From NCBI RefSeq assembly GCF_001425785.1, contig NZ_LMDI01000019.1:26896-90895 (forward strand): a DNA stretch of 64,000 bases, written 5' to 3'. Positions 54,319-63,902 of this stretch are shown here, piece by piece. The position numbers and the translations under genes were made by a program. This stretch comes from Rhizobacter sp. Root1221 (GTDB lineage Bacteria > Pseudomonadota > Gammaproteobacteria > Burkholderiales > Burkholderiaceae_C). Below the pieces are notes generated by a model. The model did no database searches and was not told the DNA's origin. It was given only the letters and a program-made list of their open reading frames with translations. Position 1 is the first letter of the stretch, and each line of letters opens with the position of its first letter.

Positions 54319-55383
54319 ATGCCCGCGAACCGAAACGCTACCGCCGTGGCCGCCCCTGCCCTGATCATCCGGAAACCCCGGCTGACGCTGAAAGACGTGG
54401 CGGCTGCGCTCGATGTGAGCCGCACCACGGTGTCGAACGCGTTCAACCGCCCGGAACAGCTGTCCGAGGCGCTGCGCGCCGACATCCTCGCGAAAGCACG
54501 CGAGCTGGGCTACTTCGGTCCCGACCCGGCCGCCCGCGCGTTGCGCAGCCGCGAGGTGCGCCAGGTGGCCGTGGTGTTCCACCACGACCTGAGCTTCGCC
54601 TTCGACGACCCGCTGAGCATCGAATTCCTGCGCGGCGTGGCCCAGGAGCTGGATGCGCGCAGCATGACGATGCAGCTGATCCCGAAGATGGGCCGCACCG
54701 TGTCGCTCGCCTACGCGTTCCAGACCACGGCCGACGCGCTGATCGTCTACGCCGAGGTGGACGCCGAACTGGCGCCCGAAGTGAAAGCGTTCAGCAAGCC
54801 CATCGTGCTGGTCGACACCGGCGTGACGGGGGTGCCGTCCGTGCGCATGGACGACCGTGCAGGCGCCGCGGCCGCCATGGAACACGCGCTGTCGCAGCAG
54901 CCCGACCGCGTGCTCGTGCTGTCGTTCACGCTCGACGAGCGCCAGCGCAAGCACCGCCTCGACCTGAAGTCACCGCGCAGCGGCTCGGTGACCATGGAGC
55001 GCAGCCACGGCTACGTGGGCGCCGCCCACCGCCTGGGTTTCGACCTCGACCGCATCGACTGGCTCGAGATGGACGACACCCACCCGTCCGGCGAACTCGA
55101 CCGCATCGCCGGGTACCTGAAGCAGTTGCCCGCCCGCACGAAACTCGCGGTGCTGGGCATGGCCGACACCATGGCCCTGGTGGGCCTGGACGCCCTGAAG
55201 GGCAACCGCCGTCTCGAGGTGGTGTCCGTGGTCGGGTTCGACGACATCCCCGCCGCCGCTGCCGCCGGCCTCACCACCATGCGCCAGGACGGCGCGTTGA
55301 AGGGCCGCCTTGCCGTGCGCCAGGTGCTCGACGGTGAAAAGAGCGACCCGCTGCCGTTCGAGCTGGTGGTGCGCAACACCTGA
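54319..55383 (+). CDS. LacI family transcriptional regulator
   Basis: 354 residues. The helix-turn-helix L-K-D-V-A-A-A-L-D-V-S-R-T-T-V-S-N-A-F-N-R-P is clear from residue 24; the C-terminal part is a periplasmic-binding-like sensor domain with V-V-G-F-D-D-I-P. An 18-residue N-terminal extension precedes the helix-turn-helix. Which sugar or other effector it senses is not evident; the starch cluster lies 3 kb away with two unrelated genes between. Confidence 0.92.
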   Translation: MPANRNATAVAAPALIIRKPRLTLKDVAAALDVSRTTVSNAFNRPEQLSEALRADILAKARELGYFGPDPAARALRSREVRQVAVVFHHDLSFAFDDPLSIEFLRGVAQELDARSMTMQLIPKMGRTVSLAYAFQTTADALIVYAEVDAELAPEVKAFSKPIVLVDTGVTGVPSVRMDDRAGAAAAMEHALSQQPDRVLVLSFTLDERQRKHRLDLKSPRSGSVTMERSHGYVGAAHRLGFDLDRIDWLEMDDTHPSGELDRIAGYLKQLPARTKLAVLGMADTMALVGLDALKGNRRLEVVSVVGFDDIPAAAAAGLTTMRQDGALKGRLAVRQVLDGEKSDPLPFELVVRNT

Positions 55384-55449
55384 TGGGTCGGGCTGCGTGG
55401 TCGGGTCTGGCGGCTGCGGTCACCCGCCCACCGTGCGTGAGCAGGGCCG

Positions 55450-56202
55450 TCAGTCGGCCGCCGCACGGCCCTTGCGGCGCCGCGCGCCGATCCCCACCAG
55501 ACCTGCCCCGGCCATGAGCATCGCCATCGACGCCGGCTCCGGTACTGGCGAGACCACCGGCGCGCGGCCGTAGAGTCCCGAGATGGCGTACGCCCACAGG
55601 TTGGTTCGCTGGCCGTTGGCCACGTCGATCGTGAGGGTCAACGTGCCGTCGCGAGGCCCATCGGGCCATCCCGGCCGCAGTTCCAGCTGCTCCACGTCGA
55701 ACGGGTTGCCCCAGACACCGAGCATGATGCCCGCGTAGGCGCTCCCGATGGTGTCTTGGAAGCCCGAACCCTCCAGGTGGTAGTCCGCTTCCACCGTGAA
55801 GCGGCCCGCCCCGGAGAAAACGAGCGTGCGCGTGTCATTCGCCTGCACGCCGGGGAACCCGGTGTACCGCGTTCCTTCCGCCTGCGCATGGATGGTGTCG
55901 GCAGTGGCGGACGCCGTGAGGTGCATGCCCCCGAGCGGCCGGTCCAGCGACACCGGCTGGTCCGGGTCAGACGACTGGGCGCGGCAGCCGGTGTCCCATT
56001 GGTGCAGGCAGGCGTTCAGGGACCGCGACTGCCATTCACTGGTGAAGCTGGCCTCGATGCCGTCGTTCGGGTCGAGGTCGGTCACGGACATGCGGAAGCT
56101 GGTGAGGTCGATGTCGGCCCAGATGCTGGGCGCCCCCCAAGCTGGCGCGACACAGGCCGTCGCGAGCACCGAGCTGCAGATCGATTTGGTCAGTAGGGAC
56201 AT
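55450..56202 (-). CDS. PEP-CTERM sorting-domain protein
   Basis: 250 residues with a signal peptide (A-P-A-W-G-A) and a C-terminal sorting signal V-P-E-P-A-S, a hydrophobic helix and R-R-R-K-G-R. The region between is strand-rich and unrecognised. PEP-CTERM proteins are processed by an exosortase (EpsH type), which is not in the window, and are usually part of exopolysaccharide or surface structures. Confidence 0.88.
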   Translation of the reverse strand: MSLLTKSICSSVLATACVAPAWGAPSIWADIDLTSFRMSVTDLDPNDGIEASFTSEWQSRSLNACLHQWDTGCRAQSSDPDQPVSLDRPLGGMHLTASATADTIHAQAEGTRYTGFPGVQANDTRTLVFSGAGRFTVEADYHLEGSGFQDTIGSAYAGIMLGVWGNPFDVEQLELRPGWPDGPRDGTLTLTIDVANGQRTNLWAYAISGLYGRAPVVSPVPEPASMAMLMAGAGLVGIGARRRKGRAAAD

Positions 56203-56503
56203 GGTGTTCTCCCGTCGTCAATCGGCTTGCACGGAAAATCGTGCACCCGATGTACACAAGGAGCGTGCCACCTGGCCCGGCCTGGGTGCGAGCCAATCGG
56301 TCGAAGCGATCGGACGGGTGGGCCGATGGGCGGGAAATCTTGCGGTCAGATTGGCCGCAAGGCCGCGGCCTCCTCAGCAACCTTGCGGATGACCAAGGGG
56401 TGCCCGGGGCACACGATGTCGCTGCGCATCCGGGGATGTGCAGCGGACGGACCGAACGACACCGGCATCGTCACAGCTTTCATGTTGTGTCATGGAGTAG
56501 GTG
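56203..56503. other. Intergenic region, divergent promoters, no gene
   Basis: About 300 bases between the PEP-CTERM gene and the unrecognised 553-residue gene. The only clear structure is a palindrome TGCACG-N6-CGTGCA at 56228-56245, just upstream of the PEP-CTERM start, which is a possible operator. No RNA gene, repeat or mobile element was seen. Confidence 0.55.
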
Positions 56504-58165
56504 ATGGAACTCTTCTTTGACCGCAGCGACATCGTCGATGTCGCGCGAAGGCCCTTGCTCGAATATGCCAAGAAGCTGCGCTGGAGCCATGCGCGCATCC
56601 TGTTCGTCGTCGATGTCGGCATTTCGCTTTCACCGGGCGCGGACGCGTTCGGCGTCGAACGTGTGATCCGCGTCTTGCGAGAGTCGACCGTGGGTTGCAT
56701 GCACTTCCATGTGGATGCCGCGGTGCATTCGAACGCTCCGTTCGCGGTCGTAGCCAATCCGCCCGGCACCGAAGCGAAGTACATCGGATTCAAGTTCGAC
56801 AGCAAGCTGCCGAACGGCTCTCTCGTCGTCGATCAGTACGATGAGGTGTGGTGCTTCGGCGCTTCCGGCCCGAACACGAACGACGACGAACTGGGCGCAC
56901 TGACGACGTGGATGAACGGGAAGAAGGGCGGGGTGTTCGCCACCGGAGACCACGACACGCTCGGCGCATCGATGTGCAGCCGCATCCCGCGCGTCGGGAC
57001 GATGCGCGCGTGGACCAACGCGCAGGGCGTTCCGCCGGTGGGTGGCGCGGGGCGCATTGATACCAATCGCCCGTTCAACGCCGCGGAGGCGAGCGGCGCC
57101 GAGGTGATCGAGTTCAACCGGCAAGGGGACACCAAGCCGCAGCCGATCGATTGGGTCACCTGGATGCATCACCTCCACTTCCCGTTCCATGTTCACCGTC
57201 GCCCGCACCCGGTGCTTTGCCATCCGACGCTGGGGCCGATCAACGTCATGCCCGATCACCCGCACGAAGGCGTCGTGTTCGACCATGTGGCGCAACCGGA
57301 CGTGGGCCTGGCCGCAATCACGCTCGGCAACGACTACGACTTCGCCGGCGTTGCCGGCGAGGAGTATCCGCCGCTCGGCGCGGTGCGCCCGCTGCCCATG
57401 GTCATTGCCCACGGCAAGACGCTCGCCGATCCACCGCTGTGGCACGAGAAGGGCGATTCGCCGGCCAAGCGTTTCGGGATGATCAACGTCTATGACGGGC
57501 ACCGCGCGGGCATCGGCCGTGTCGCGACCGACTCGACGTGGCACCACTGGATGAACGTCAACATCACCGAACTCGAAGCAGCCGGCGGCACGAACTGGGA
57601 AAAGATCAAGCGCTACTACCTGAACCTGGCCGTGTGGCTCGCGCCGCCGCATATTTCCAGGACCTGTTTCCACCTTCACGTGCTGGAGAGCTTCTTTGCC
57701 TACCCGGGCATCGAAGAGTTTTCGCCCAAGCGACCCACGATCGAGCTCGGCGCGAGCTTCCGTGCGTACCTGCTGCGCTGGCACGGCCCGTGTTGGGTGA
57801 CGCAGTTCCTGATCGATCGCCTCACCGACCTCAGCGTCTCGTACCGCGAGCGTTGGATGGAACGCTACCTGCGATACCCGCAGTTCGACAAACCGTTTCC
57901 GCCGCGCCCCGATCCCTGTCTGAGCTGTCCGTCGCCCGATCTCTTCGAGGCCGCGGTGCTGGGAGGGATCGTGAAGGCCACGGCGCAACTGTTCGAATCC
58001 GATCTTGTCGAGGACCGCATGGAGCGGCTGGCTGCGGCGGATCCGGACGAGATCGAGAAGGTCATCCGCGAGGGCAGCCTGCGCGGGCTGCAGGAGCTGA
58101 ACGCCACGTTCGAGAAGTCGCTCGAGCAGTCGAAGCAGGTCCTGACCTCGTTCGAGCAGCGTTGA
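56504..58165 (+). CDS. Large hypothetical protein, possibly class I amidotransferase-like (ThuA-like) fold
   Basis: 553 residues; not confidently recognised. GGAG lies before ATG 56504. The N-terminal half has alternating strands and helices with D-E-V-W-C-F-G-A-S-G, then W-M-N-G-K-K-G-G-V-F-A-T-G-D-H-D-T-L-G and C-S-R-I-P-R-V-G-T-M-R-A-W, resembling ThuA-like proteins. The middle is rich in His and Pro. The C-terminal third is helical with a possible Cys cluster, D-P-C-L-S-C-P-S-P. No signal peptide, so cytosolic. GC is a little lower than that of its neighbours. Confidence 0.6.
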   Translation: MELFFDRSDIVDVARRPLLEYAKKLRWSHARILFVVDVGISLSPGADAFGVERVIRVLRESTVGCMHFHVDAAVHSNAPFAVVANPPGTEAKYIGFKFDSKLPNGSLVVDQYDEVWCFGASGPNTNDDELGALTTWMNGKKGGVFATGDHDTLGASMCSRIPRVGTMRAWTNAQGVPPVGGAGRIDTNRPFNAAEASGAEVIEFNRQGDTKPQPIDWVTWMHHLHFPFHVHRRPHPVLCHPTLGPINVMPDHPHEGVVFDHVAQPDVGLAAITLGNDYDFAGVAGEEYPPLGAVRPLPMVIAHGKTLADPPLWHEKGDSPAKRFGMINVYDGHRAGIGRVATDSTWHHWMNVNITELEAAGGTNWEKIKRYYLNLAVWLAPPHISRTCFHLHVLESFFAYPGIEEFSPKRPTIELGASFRAYLLRWHGPCWVTQFLIDRLTDLSVSYRERWMERYLRYPQFDKPFPPRPDPCLSCPSPDLFEAAVLGGIVKATAQLFESDLVEDRMERLAAADPDEIEKVIREGSLRGLQELNATFEKSLEQSKQVLTSFEQR

Positions 58166-58289
58166 GCGTCGGTCGACATCCGCGCGAGAGGGCTGCCTGC
58201 GGGCGGCCCTCTCAAGTGCCTGAGGTGCCAACGAAAAAGACCGGTGCACCCTGCTGGGCACACCGGCCGAAATGGTCGCCTGGAAACCC

Positions 58290-61200
58290 CTATGGCTTCA
58301 GGAACGGACCGTCTGCACCCACCTTGCCCGGTGCGAGGTTGCCCGGCAGGTCCAGCACGTAGATGCGTGCATTGCCCTGGCCCGACACCGTCGCGGTCAA
58401 CACCCCCGCCGAGACGACCTTCGTGTCACCGGTGACGGCATCCTTGTAGGTGCCGTTCGGAATGCCGCTGAACGTCGCGCCGCTGGTGACGGCCACGAGC
58501 GCGAAGCTGTCGATGCCCTTCGCGGCATCGGTGAAGCGCCGCTTGTAGGCGATGCCGCCGGAGATGCCTTCGGTCGAGTACTGCCCTTTCTGCAGGGCCG
58601 GCACCTTGCGGCGGATCTGGTTCAGGCGCTGCAGGTGCTTGACGAGCGGTTTCTCGAGCGTGGCGGCCACCGCGCCGGACGCACTGCCCACCACGCCGAA
58701 GTCGGACGCGGTCACGCTGCCTTCGAGGTGGGCCCCGAAGTACGCGCGGCCGGTGGTGGCGAGCGGGCACGTGGGCCCGCAGTCGATCTGCTTGCCGGCC
58801 TGGAACTCGATCTCCGAGCCGTAGTACAGCGTGGGGATGCCCCGGAACGTCCACATCAGGCTCATGTTCTCGGCCCATGCCGCGGTGCCGCCGGTGTAGC
58901 GCGTGTTCGACTTGTTCGGCCCGTAGTCGTGGCTGTCGACGTACACGACGTTGTAGGTCGCGTCGTTGTAGCTGTCGTCCGAGTCCTTGCCGTTCCAGTA
59001 CGCGTTGCCGGCGTCCCCGAAGTTCATGTGCATGCGCATGTCGATCACGCTCATGCCCGACGCCTTGCTGTGGTCCGGCGTGCGGTACGCGTTGCCGTTG
59101 AGGAACGCGTTGTTCGACGTGGGCTGGTTGCCGGTGCCCTGGTTGTTCTCGTAGTTGAACTGCTCGAGGGCGGCGACCGTGTCATCGGCGCTGTAGGTGG
59201 CCCGCTCCTTCCACGTGAAGAACTGCGCCGAGTGGTTCGGCGATCCGCGGTTCCACTTGTCGTTCACGAAGGACCCCACCTCGCCGAACATGAAGAAGTT
59301 CTTGCCCTTCTCGCCGAATGCCGCTTCCGCGAAGGAATGGGCGTCCGGCAGGAAGTGGCGGTTCCACGTGACGCGCGGGATGTGCACCGCGGTGTCGATG
59401 CGAAAGCCATCCACCCCCATGCCGATGTACTTGCGGTACACCTGCTTGAGGTAGTCCTGCACGGGCTTCGATTCGGTGTTGAAGTCGGCCAGGTCTTCGT
59501 GGATCCAGCAGCTGCGGGCGTCCTCGCCTTCCCAGTTGCCGATCCAGCACTGGTGATACAGGTCGGACCGGAACATGCCCGTCGTCGGGTTGGGCCATTG
59601 GCAGTTGTAGATCCGGTAGCCTTGGCTGCTGGTGAACTGCGTGGGCACGCCCCAGTTCCTGCAGGTGTTGCCCGCCGGCTCCGTGGTGCTCCACAGGTCG
59701 CCCGTGTAGCTCTTGCCCATGGGGTCGGCCACCGTGATGCCGTCGTACACACGGCCGGCCACCGGCTCGTCGTAGTACCAGCTCCACTGCGCGTCGCGCA
59801 CGCCGAACACCTTCGGCGTCTGCAGGTTCTTCTCGCCCCAGCGGCTCGAGTGGTTGTAGACCACGTCCTGGATGATCTTGATGCCCTTCGCATGGGCCGC
59901 GTTGATCAGGTCCTGGTAGCTCGCGCCGGCGGATTCGAGGCGCGGGTCCACGCGCATGAAGTCCCAGCCGTGGTAGCCGTGGAAGTCGTAGTCGGAACGG
60001 TTGAGCACCACCGGCGTGATCCACACCGCCGAGAAACCCAGGGCCTTGATGTAGTCGAGCTTCTGCATCAGGCCCTTGAAGTCGCCCCGGTACATGGGGT
60101 CGTTGTTGGCCGCGTTGCCGGACGTGACGTGGAACTGCCCGCCCCGGTTGTTCGCCGGATCGCCGTCGTAGAAGCGTGCCGTCATCACGAAGTAGATCGC
60201 GTCTTCGCGGATGTCGGTACCGATCGGCGTGCCGGCGGCGGACGCCTGCCCGGTCGTTGCCCCCACCGCGTCGCTCGCGGCGGAACGGTTGCCCGCCGCA
60301 TCCACGGCCGAAACCGTGTAGCTGTAGGTCGTCTGCGCGGCACCCGTGTCGGCGAGTGACGTGCCGCTGGTGGTGAGCACCACGGTGCCCGCGCCCCCGG
60401 TGCGGGTGACGGTGTAGCCGGTCACGCCCACGTTGTCGGTGGACGCCGTCCAGCGCACCGAGATCGACGTGCCGCTCGTGGTGGCGCTCAGGCCCGTGGG
60501 CACGCTCGGTGCGGCCGTGTCGACCACCGGGGCCGACGTCGGGGCCGACAGCGCCGGGCCCTGGGCGGACCAGTTGCCCTCCGCGTCGCGTGCCCGCACC
60601 GTGAAGGCGTAGGTGGTGCTGGCCGACAGGCCCGACGCCGTGAACGCAGTGCCGGTGGCCGTGCCTGCGGACACCCCGTCACGGAACACCTCGTAGCCGG
60701 TCACACCCACGTTGTCGGTGGAAGCGGTCCACGACAGCGACACCGAGTTCACGGTGGAGGCGGTCTTCACCGGCGCGGCCGGTGTGGTGGGCGCCGTGGC
60801 GTCCAGCCCGGCGCACGGGTCGCCGGTGGTCACCGCACCGGCATCGACCTTCTGGTTGCCGGTGCCGAGCGCGTAGTTCCTGCCGCCGTTGTTGTCCCAC
60901 GTGGACCCGTTGTTGAAGGTGACCGCGAGGCCGGTGGCCGCCCCGAGCGGGATCACCTTCTTGCGCCATCCGGTGCAGGCGGTGTCCATCGCCACACCTG
61001 GGGCCGCGGTCCACGCGCCGCCCGTCGGGGCGTAGTGGATGTTGACCGTGGTCCACGCCGTGTTCGGCTTGTAGAACACGGTGGCGGCGTTGTCGCCCGT
61101 GGCACCGCACGGGTTGCCGGCGTTCGCCACGATGGCGCCGTTCCTGACCTGGTGGATGCCGGCCGGCACGGTGTAGTTGCCGCCGCCGGTGGGGTTGTCC

Positions 61201-61463
61201 CACACGTTGGCGCCGTTGTTGAACACGGCCTGGAAGTTCGTGGCCGAGAACGTCACCGTCGTGGTGAGCCAGCCCGGGCAGGCCGCCGTCATCGGCGTGC
61301 CCGGCACCGTGGTCCAGCTGCCGGAGGCGTCGTGGTGGATGTTCGCCGTCGGCCAGCCCTTCGTGGCGGTCGAGTAGTAGACGGTTGCAGTTGCGGCCAT
61401 CGCGGCCGGCGTCAGGCCGGCGGCCAACAGCCCCGCGATCGCGGAGATGCGCCAACGTGTCAT
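58290..61463 (-). CDS. Secreted multidomain alpha-amylase
   Basis: 1057 residues. Signal peptide 1-23 (L-T-P-A-A-M-A), two tandem starch-binding modules of CBM25-like type at about 24-118 and 119-217 (A-T-V-Y-Y-S-T and V-N-I-H-Y), two fibronectin type III domains at about 222-405 (both with W-T-A-S-T-D-N-V-G-V-T-G-Y), then a GH13 catalytic domain. Catalytic residues: nucleophile Asp690 in F-R-I-D, acid Glu728 in F-G-E-V-G, Asp846 in S-H-D-Y. It degrades starch outside the cell, feeding the sugar-binding protein and porin encoded nearby. Confidence 0.94.
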   Translation of the reverse strand: MTRWRISAIAGLLAAGLTPAAMAATATVYYSTATKGWPTANIHHDASGSWTTVPGTPMTAACPGWLTTTVTFSATNFQAVFNNGANVWDNPTGGGNYTVPAGIHQVRNGAIVANAGNPCGATGDNAATVFYKPNTAWTTVNIHYAPTGGAWTAAPGVAMDTACTGWRKKVIPLGAATGLAVTFNNGSTWDNNGGRNYALGTGNQKVDAGAVTTGDPCAGLDATAPTTPAAPVKTASTVNSVSLSWTASTDNVGVTGYEVFRDGVSAGTATGTAFTASGLSASTTYAFTVRARDAEGNWSAQGPALSAPTSAPVVDTAAPSVPTGLSATTSGTSISVRWTASTDNVGVTGYTVTRTGGAGTVVLTTSGTSLADTGAAQTTYSYTVSAVDAAGNRSAASDAVGATTGQASAAGTPIGTDIREDAIYFVMTARFYDGDPANNRGGQFHVTSGNAANNDPMYRGDFKGLMQKLDYIKALGFSAVWITPVVLNRSDYDFHGYHGWDFMRVDPRLESAGASYQDLINAAHAKGIKIIQDVVYNHSSRWGEKNLQTPKVFGVRDAQWSWYYDEPVAGRVYDGITVADPMGKSYTGDLWSTTEPAGNTCRNWGVPTQFTSSQGYRIYNCQWPNPTTGMFRSDLYHQCWIGNWEGEDARSCWIHEDLADFNTESKPVQDYLKQVYRKYIGMGVDGFRIDTAVHIPRVTWNRHFLPDAHSFAEAAFGEKGKNFFMFGEVGSFVNDKWNRGSPNHSAQFFTWKERATYSADDTVAALEQFNYENNQGTGNQPTSNNAFLNGNAYRTPDHSKASGMSVIDMRMHMNFGDAGNAYWNGKDSDDSYNDATYNVVYVDSHDYGPNKSNTRYTGGTAAWAENMSLMWTFRGIPTLYYGSEIEFQAGKQIDCGPTCPLATTGRAYFGAHLEGSVTASDFGVVGSASGAVAATLEKPLVKHLQRLNQIRRKVPALQKGQYSTEGISGGIAYKRRFTDAAKGIDSFALVAVTSGATFSGIPNGTYKDAVTGDTKVVSAGVLTATVSGQGNARIYVLDLPGNLAPGKVGADGPFLKP

Positions 61464-61671
61464 TGCTTCGCTCCATTCATGCAAGCGGCGCGGGCCCCCT
61501 CGCGAAGAGGGCCGCGCAGCAGTGGATACGGAAGCGCCGACCGGCCGGTGCGAACCGCACAAGGCTCGATCACTCGCCGATCTGAATCGGTTCAGTGTTT
61601 CGAGTGGCGCGATTCTGTATCGATGAAGAAGCGAGCGGGTGCGGGGGTTTCCCTAGGAGGGTGCGCAGGGT

Positions 61672-62043
61672 TCAGCGGGTGCGAAGCCACACTTCGGGCG
61701 AGCCGTCCGCATACTGACCGGCGAGCACGTCGCGCCGCACCAGCACGAGTTCGGAATGGGTCAGCCAGTTCGTGGATGGCATGAGGAAATCGCCCGTGAG
61801 CACGCGGCCGTCCCACCGGATGTTCGTCACGACGAAGCGCTCGCCGCGCGGTCCGTCGCTGCCCGTCACGCGCACCGCGCCCCGGTGCGCCCGGATGCGG
61901 AAGATGGCGGTGGAATCCTTGACGCGCCAAGCGCCGGCAATGGCGCTGGCCCCGACCGGCGGACGGGGTTCAGCGGCCTGCGCCGGCGGCCCCGCCAGCA
62001 GGCTCACGGCCAGGGCGGTGCCGACGGCCTTCCACACGGCCAT
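61672..62043 (-). CDS. Small secreted hypothetical protein
   Basis: 123 residues with a signal peptide (A-V-S-L-L-A-G-P-P-A-Q-A-A). The mature part is strand-rich with G-A-W-R-V-K-D, F-R-I-R-A-H-R-G and W-L-R-T-R. Not recognised. The start overlaps the stop of the upstream small gene (ATGA), so the two are co-translated. Between sugar-binding protein and amylase on the same strand, but a link to starch use is only positional. Confidence 0.65.
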   Translation of the reverse strand: MAVWKAVGTALAVSLLAGPPAQAAEPRPPVGASAIAGAWRVKDSTAIFRIRAHRGAVRVTGSDGPRGERFVVTNIRWDGRVLTGDFLMPSTNWLTHSELVLVRRDVLAGQYADGSPEVWLRTR

Positions 62044-62369
62044 CACGGCAAGACCCGGGCGTGCGCGGCCGGCGTCCACGAGACCTGGTAGCGGCACGCA
62101 TCCTCGGCCCCTCGCCGCACCGACAGGACGTCGCCGTCGAGTGTGGGCTCGTGCAGGTCGGCCACGACATCCCCGTCCTGCGGGGTGGTGGCGATGACGA
62201 GGTGGTCCTGCACGATGCGCCAATGCCAGACCGGCGCGGCCAACGGGCCATCGTGCACGCCGACGGTGGCGCTGACACGGCCGCCGGGCGCAAACCGGAA
62301 CGACTCGTGCCGGGTGCTGTCGATGAGCATGAGGGCCATGCGCTCGACGGAAAGGTCAGCCCAGGACAT
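62043..62369 (-). CDS. Small hypothetical protein coupled to secreted partner
   Basis: 108 residues from ATG 62369. No signal peptide. Starts M-S-W-A-D-L-S-V-E-R-M-A-L and has a strand-rich pattern with W-H-W-R-I-V-Q-D-H. It shares a short motif style with the adjacent secreted protein (both have beta-strand repeats with W and R), which could be a lipocalin-like or similar barrel, but this is speculation. Function unknown. Confidence 0.58.
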   Translation of the reverse strand: MSWADLSVERMALMLIDSTRHESFRFAPGGRVSATVGVHDGPLAAPVWHWRIVQDHLVIATTPQDGDVVADLHEPTLDGDVLSVRRGAEDACRYQVSWTPAAHARVLP

Positions 62370-62515
62370 GTGCGGATCTCCACGCCCGCCACCGCGGCGG
62401 GCGGGGTGCATGGTACCGGGCACGGCGTAACGTCAGCAGGTGCGAATGAATCTGGCGGGACGAGCAGGTATGTCGGGTTCGGTCACACCTGCTCAAGACT
62501 CCCGACGCACCATCC

Positions 62516-63787
62516 CTACTTCACCACCGCCACGAACTTGCCCATCGTCTCGTCCGCCGTCACCCGCTCGTCATTCCAGAACGCCGCCACGGCTTCGCGC
62601 AGCACCTTCTCCTTCGCATCGCCCTGCACCATACGGTGGGCGATGGACGGCACGAGGTTGTTGAGCATCGCGCTCGCGGCGAAGTGCGCACTCGACTCCT
62701 GGCTGCAGCGGTCGAAGCGGTCGCGGTTCACGCCGGTCACCACCGGGATGGAGCCCTTGTTCAGGTTGAACGTCTCCTGGAACCCCGGGCTCATGATGGT
62801 CTTCACAAGGGCGCGTTGGCCTTGCGCGGCGCGCGGGTCCTTGAGCTGGAACATCGCGAAGCTGTCGATGTTGAAGATGTAGGACCGTTCGGTGCCCGGT
62901 GCGGCGACACACAGGAACTGTTCGCCCGGCTTCTGGCCGGCCGCGAGGAACTCGCCCTTCGCCCAGTCGCCCATGAACTGCATGCCGGCCTCGCCCTTGA
63001 TGACCATCGCCGTCGCCTTGTTCCAGTCGCGGCCCGTAGCAGCCTTGTCCGTGTAGGGCTTGATGCGGCGGAACGTGGTCAGCACCTGCTCCATCGCCGG
63101 GCTGCGCAACGCCGCGGGGTCGAGCTTGACGAAGGCGCGGCGGTAGAAATCGGCCCCCCCCACCGACAGGGCCACCACCTCGAAGGTGGTGAACTCCTGC
63201 CACGGCTGGCCGCCGTGGGCCACCGCGATGACACCGGCCTTCTGCATGCGCTCGGCCACGGCGAAGAATTCTTCCCAGCTGCGTGGCGGCCGGCCACCGG
63301 CCCTGCGCAGCGCCTCGCGGTTGATCCACAACCAGTTCACCCGGTGCACGTTGACGGGCACGGCGACGTAGTGGCCATCGACCTTCATGATGTCACCCAC
63401 CACCCTCGGCACCTGGGCGTCCCACGCCTGCTCGCGCGCAATGTCGTCGAGGTTCGCCAGCACGCCCTTCTTGCCCCACTCCTGGATCGCCGGGCCCTTG
63501 ATCTGCGCAGCAGCCGGTGGGTTGCCATTGGCCACCCGGTCACCGAGCACCGCCATCGCGCTGTCGCCGCCCCCGCCTTCCACGGCGAAGTCGCGCCATT
63601 GGTGGCCCTGGTTCGCCAGCAACGTCTTCAGCTCAGCCACGGACTTGGCTTCGCCACCCGCGGTCCACCAATGCAACACCTCCACCTGGGCCGCCACCGC
63701 GGTCGCGAGCCCCAGGGCCATCGCACCGCCCAACACCCAACCCTTCAATTTCGATCCTGCCTTCACGCGCCCCACCTTTCGGTTCAT
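62516..63787 (-). CDS. ABC transporter sugar-binding protein (family 1)
   Basis: 423 residues with a signal peptide (A-T-A-V-A-A-Q). V-E-V-L-H-W-W-T-A-G-G-E and the following pattern match sugar-binding proteins for glucose, mannose or maltodextrin; R-V-N-W-L-W-I-N and G-D-W-A-K-G-E are typical of the glucose/mannose-type group. No permease or ATPase in the window. Located between the porin and amylase genes on the same strand. A GTG at 63766 with a purine-rich site is an alternative start. Confidence 0.9.
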   Translation of the reverse strand: MNRKVGRVKAGSKLKGWVLGGAMALGLATAVAAQVEVLHWWTAGGEAKSVAELKTLLANQGHQWRDFAVEGGGGDSAMAVLGDRVANGNPPAAAQIKGPAIQEWGKKGVLANLDDIAREQAWDAQVPRVVGDIMKVDGHYVAVPVNVHRVNWLWINREALRRAGGRPPRSWEEFFAVAERMQKAGVIAVAHGGQPWQEFTTFEVVALSVGGADFYRRAFVKLDPAALRSPAMEQVLTTFRRIKPYTDKAATGRDWNKATAMVIKGEAGMQFMGDWAKGEFLAAGQKPGEQFLCVAAPGTERSYIFNIDSFAMFQLKDPRAAQGQRALVKTIMSPGFQETFNLNKGSIPVVTGVNRDRFDRCSQESSAHFAASAMLNNLVPSIAHRMVQGDAKEKVLREAVAAFWNDERVTADETMGKFVAVVK

Positions 63788-63804
63788 GGATGATCGTCAC
63801 CGAC

Positions 63805-63840
63805 AACACAAAGCCCGGCGCGCTTGTGGCACGCCGGGCT
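63805..63840 (-). terminator. Hairpin terminator after LamB-type gene
   Basis: AGCCCGGCG and CGCCGGGCT form a nine-base stem; on the minus strand it is followed by TTTGTGTTG. It lies between the porin and the sugar-binding protein gene, so it may lower or stop read-through. Confidence 0.65.
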
Positions 63841-63902
63841 CGATTCACTCAGGACCGCAGGCGGCAGGATGGCCGCCACGGCCCGACGGCTCCGCCGTCA
63901 GG

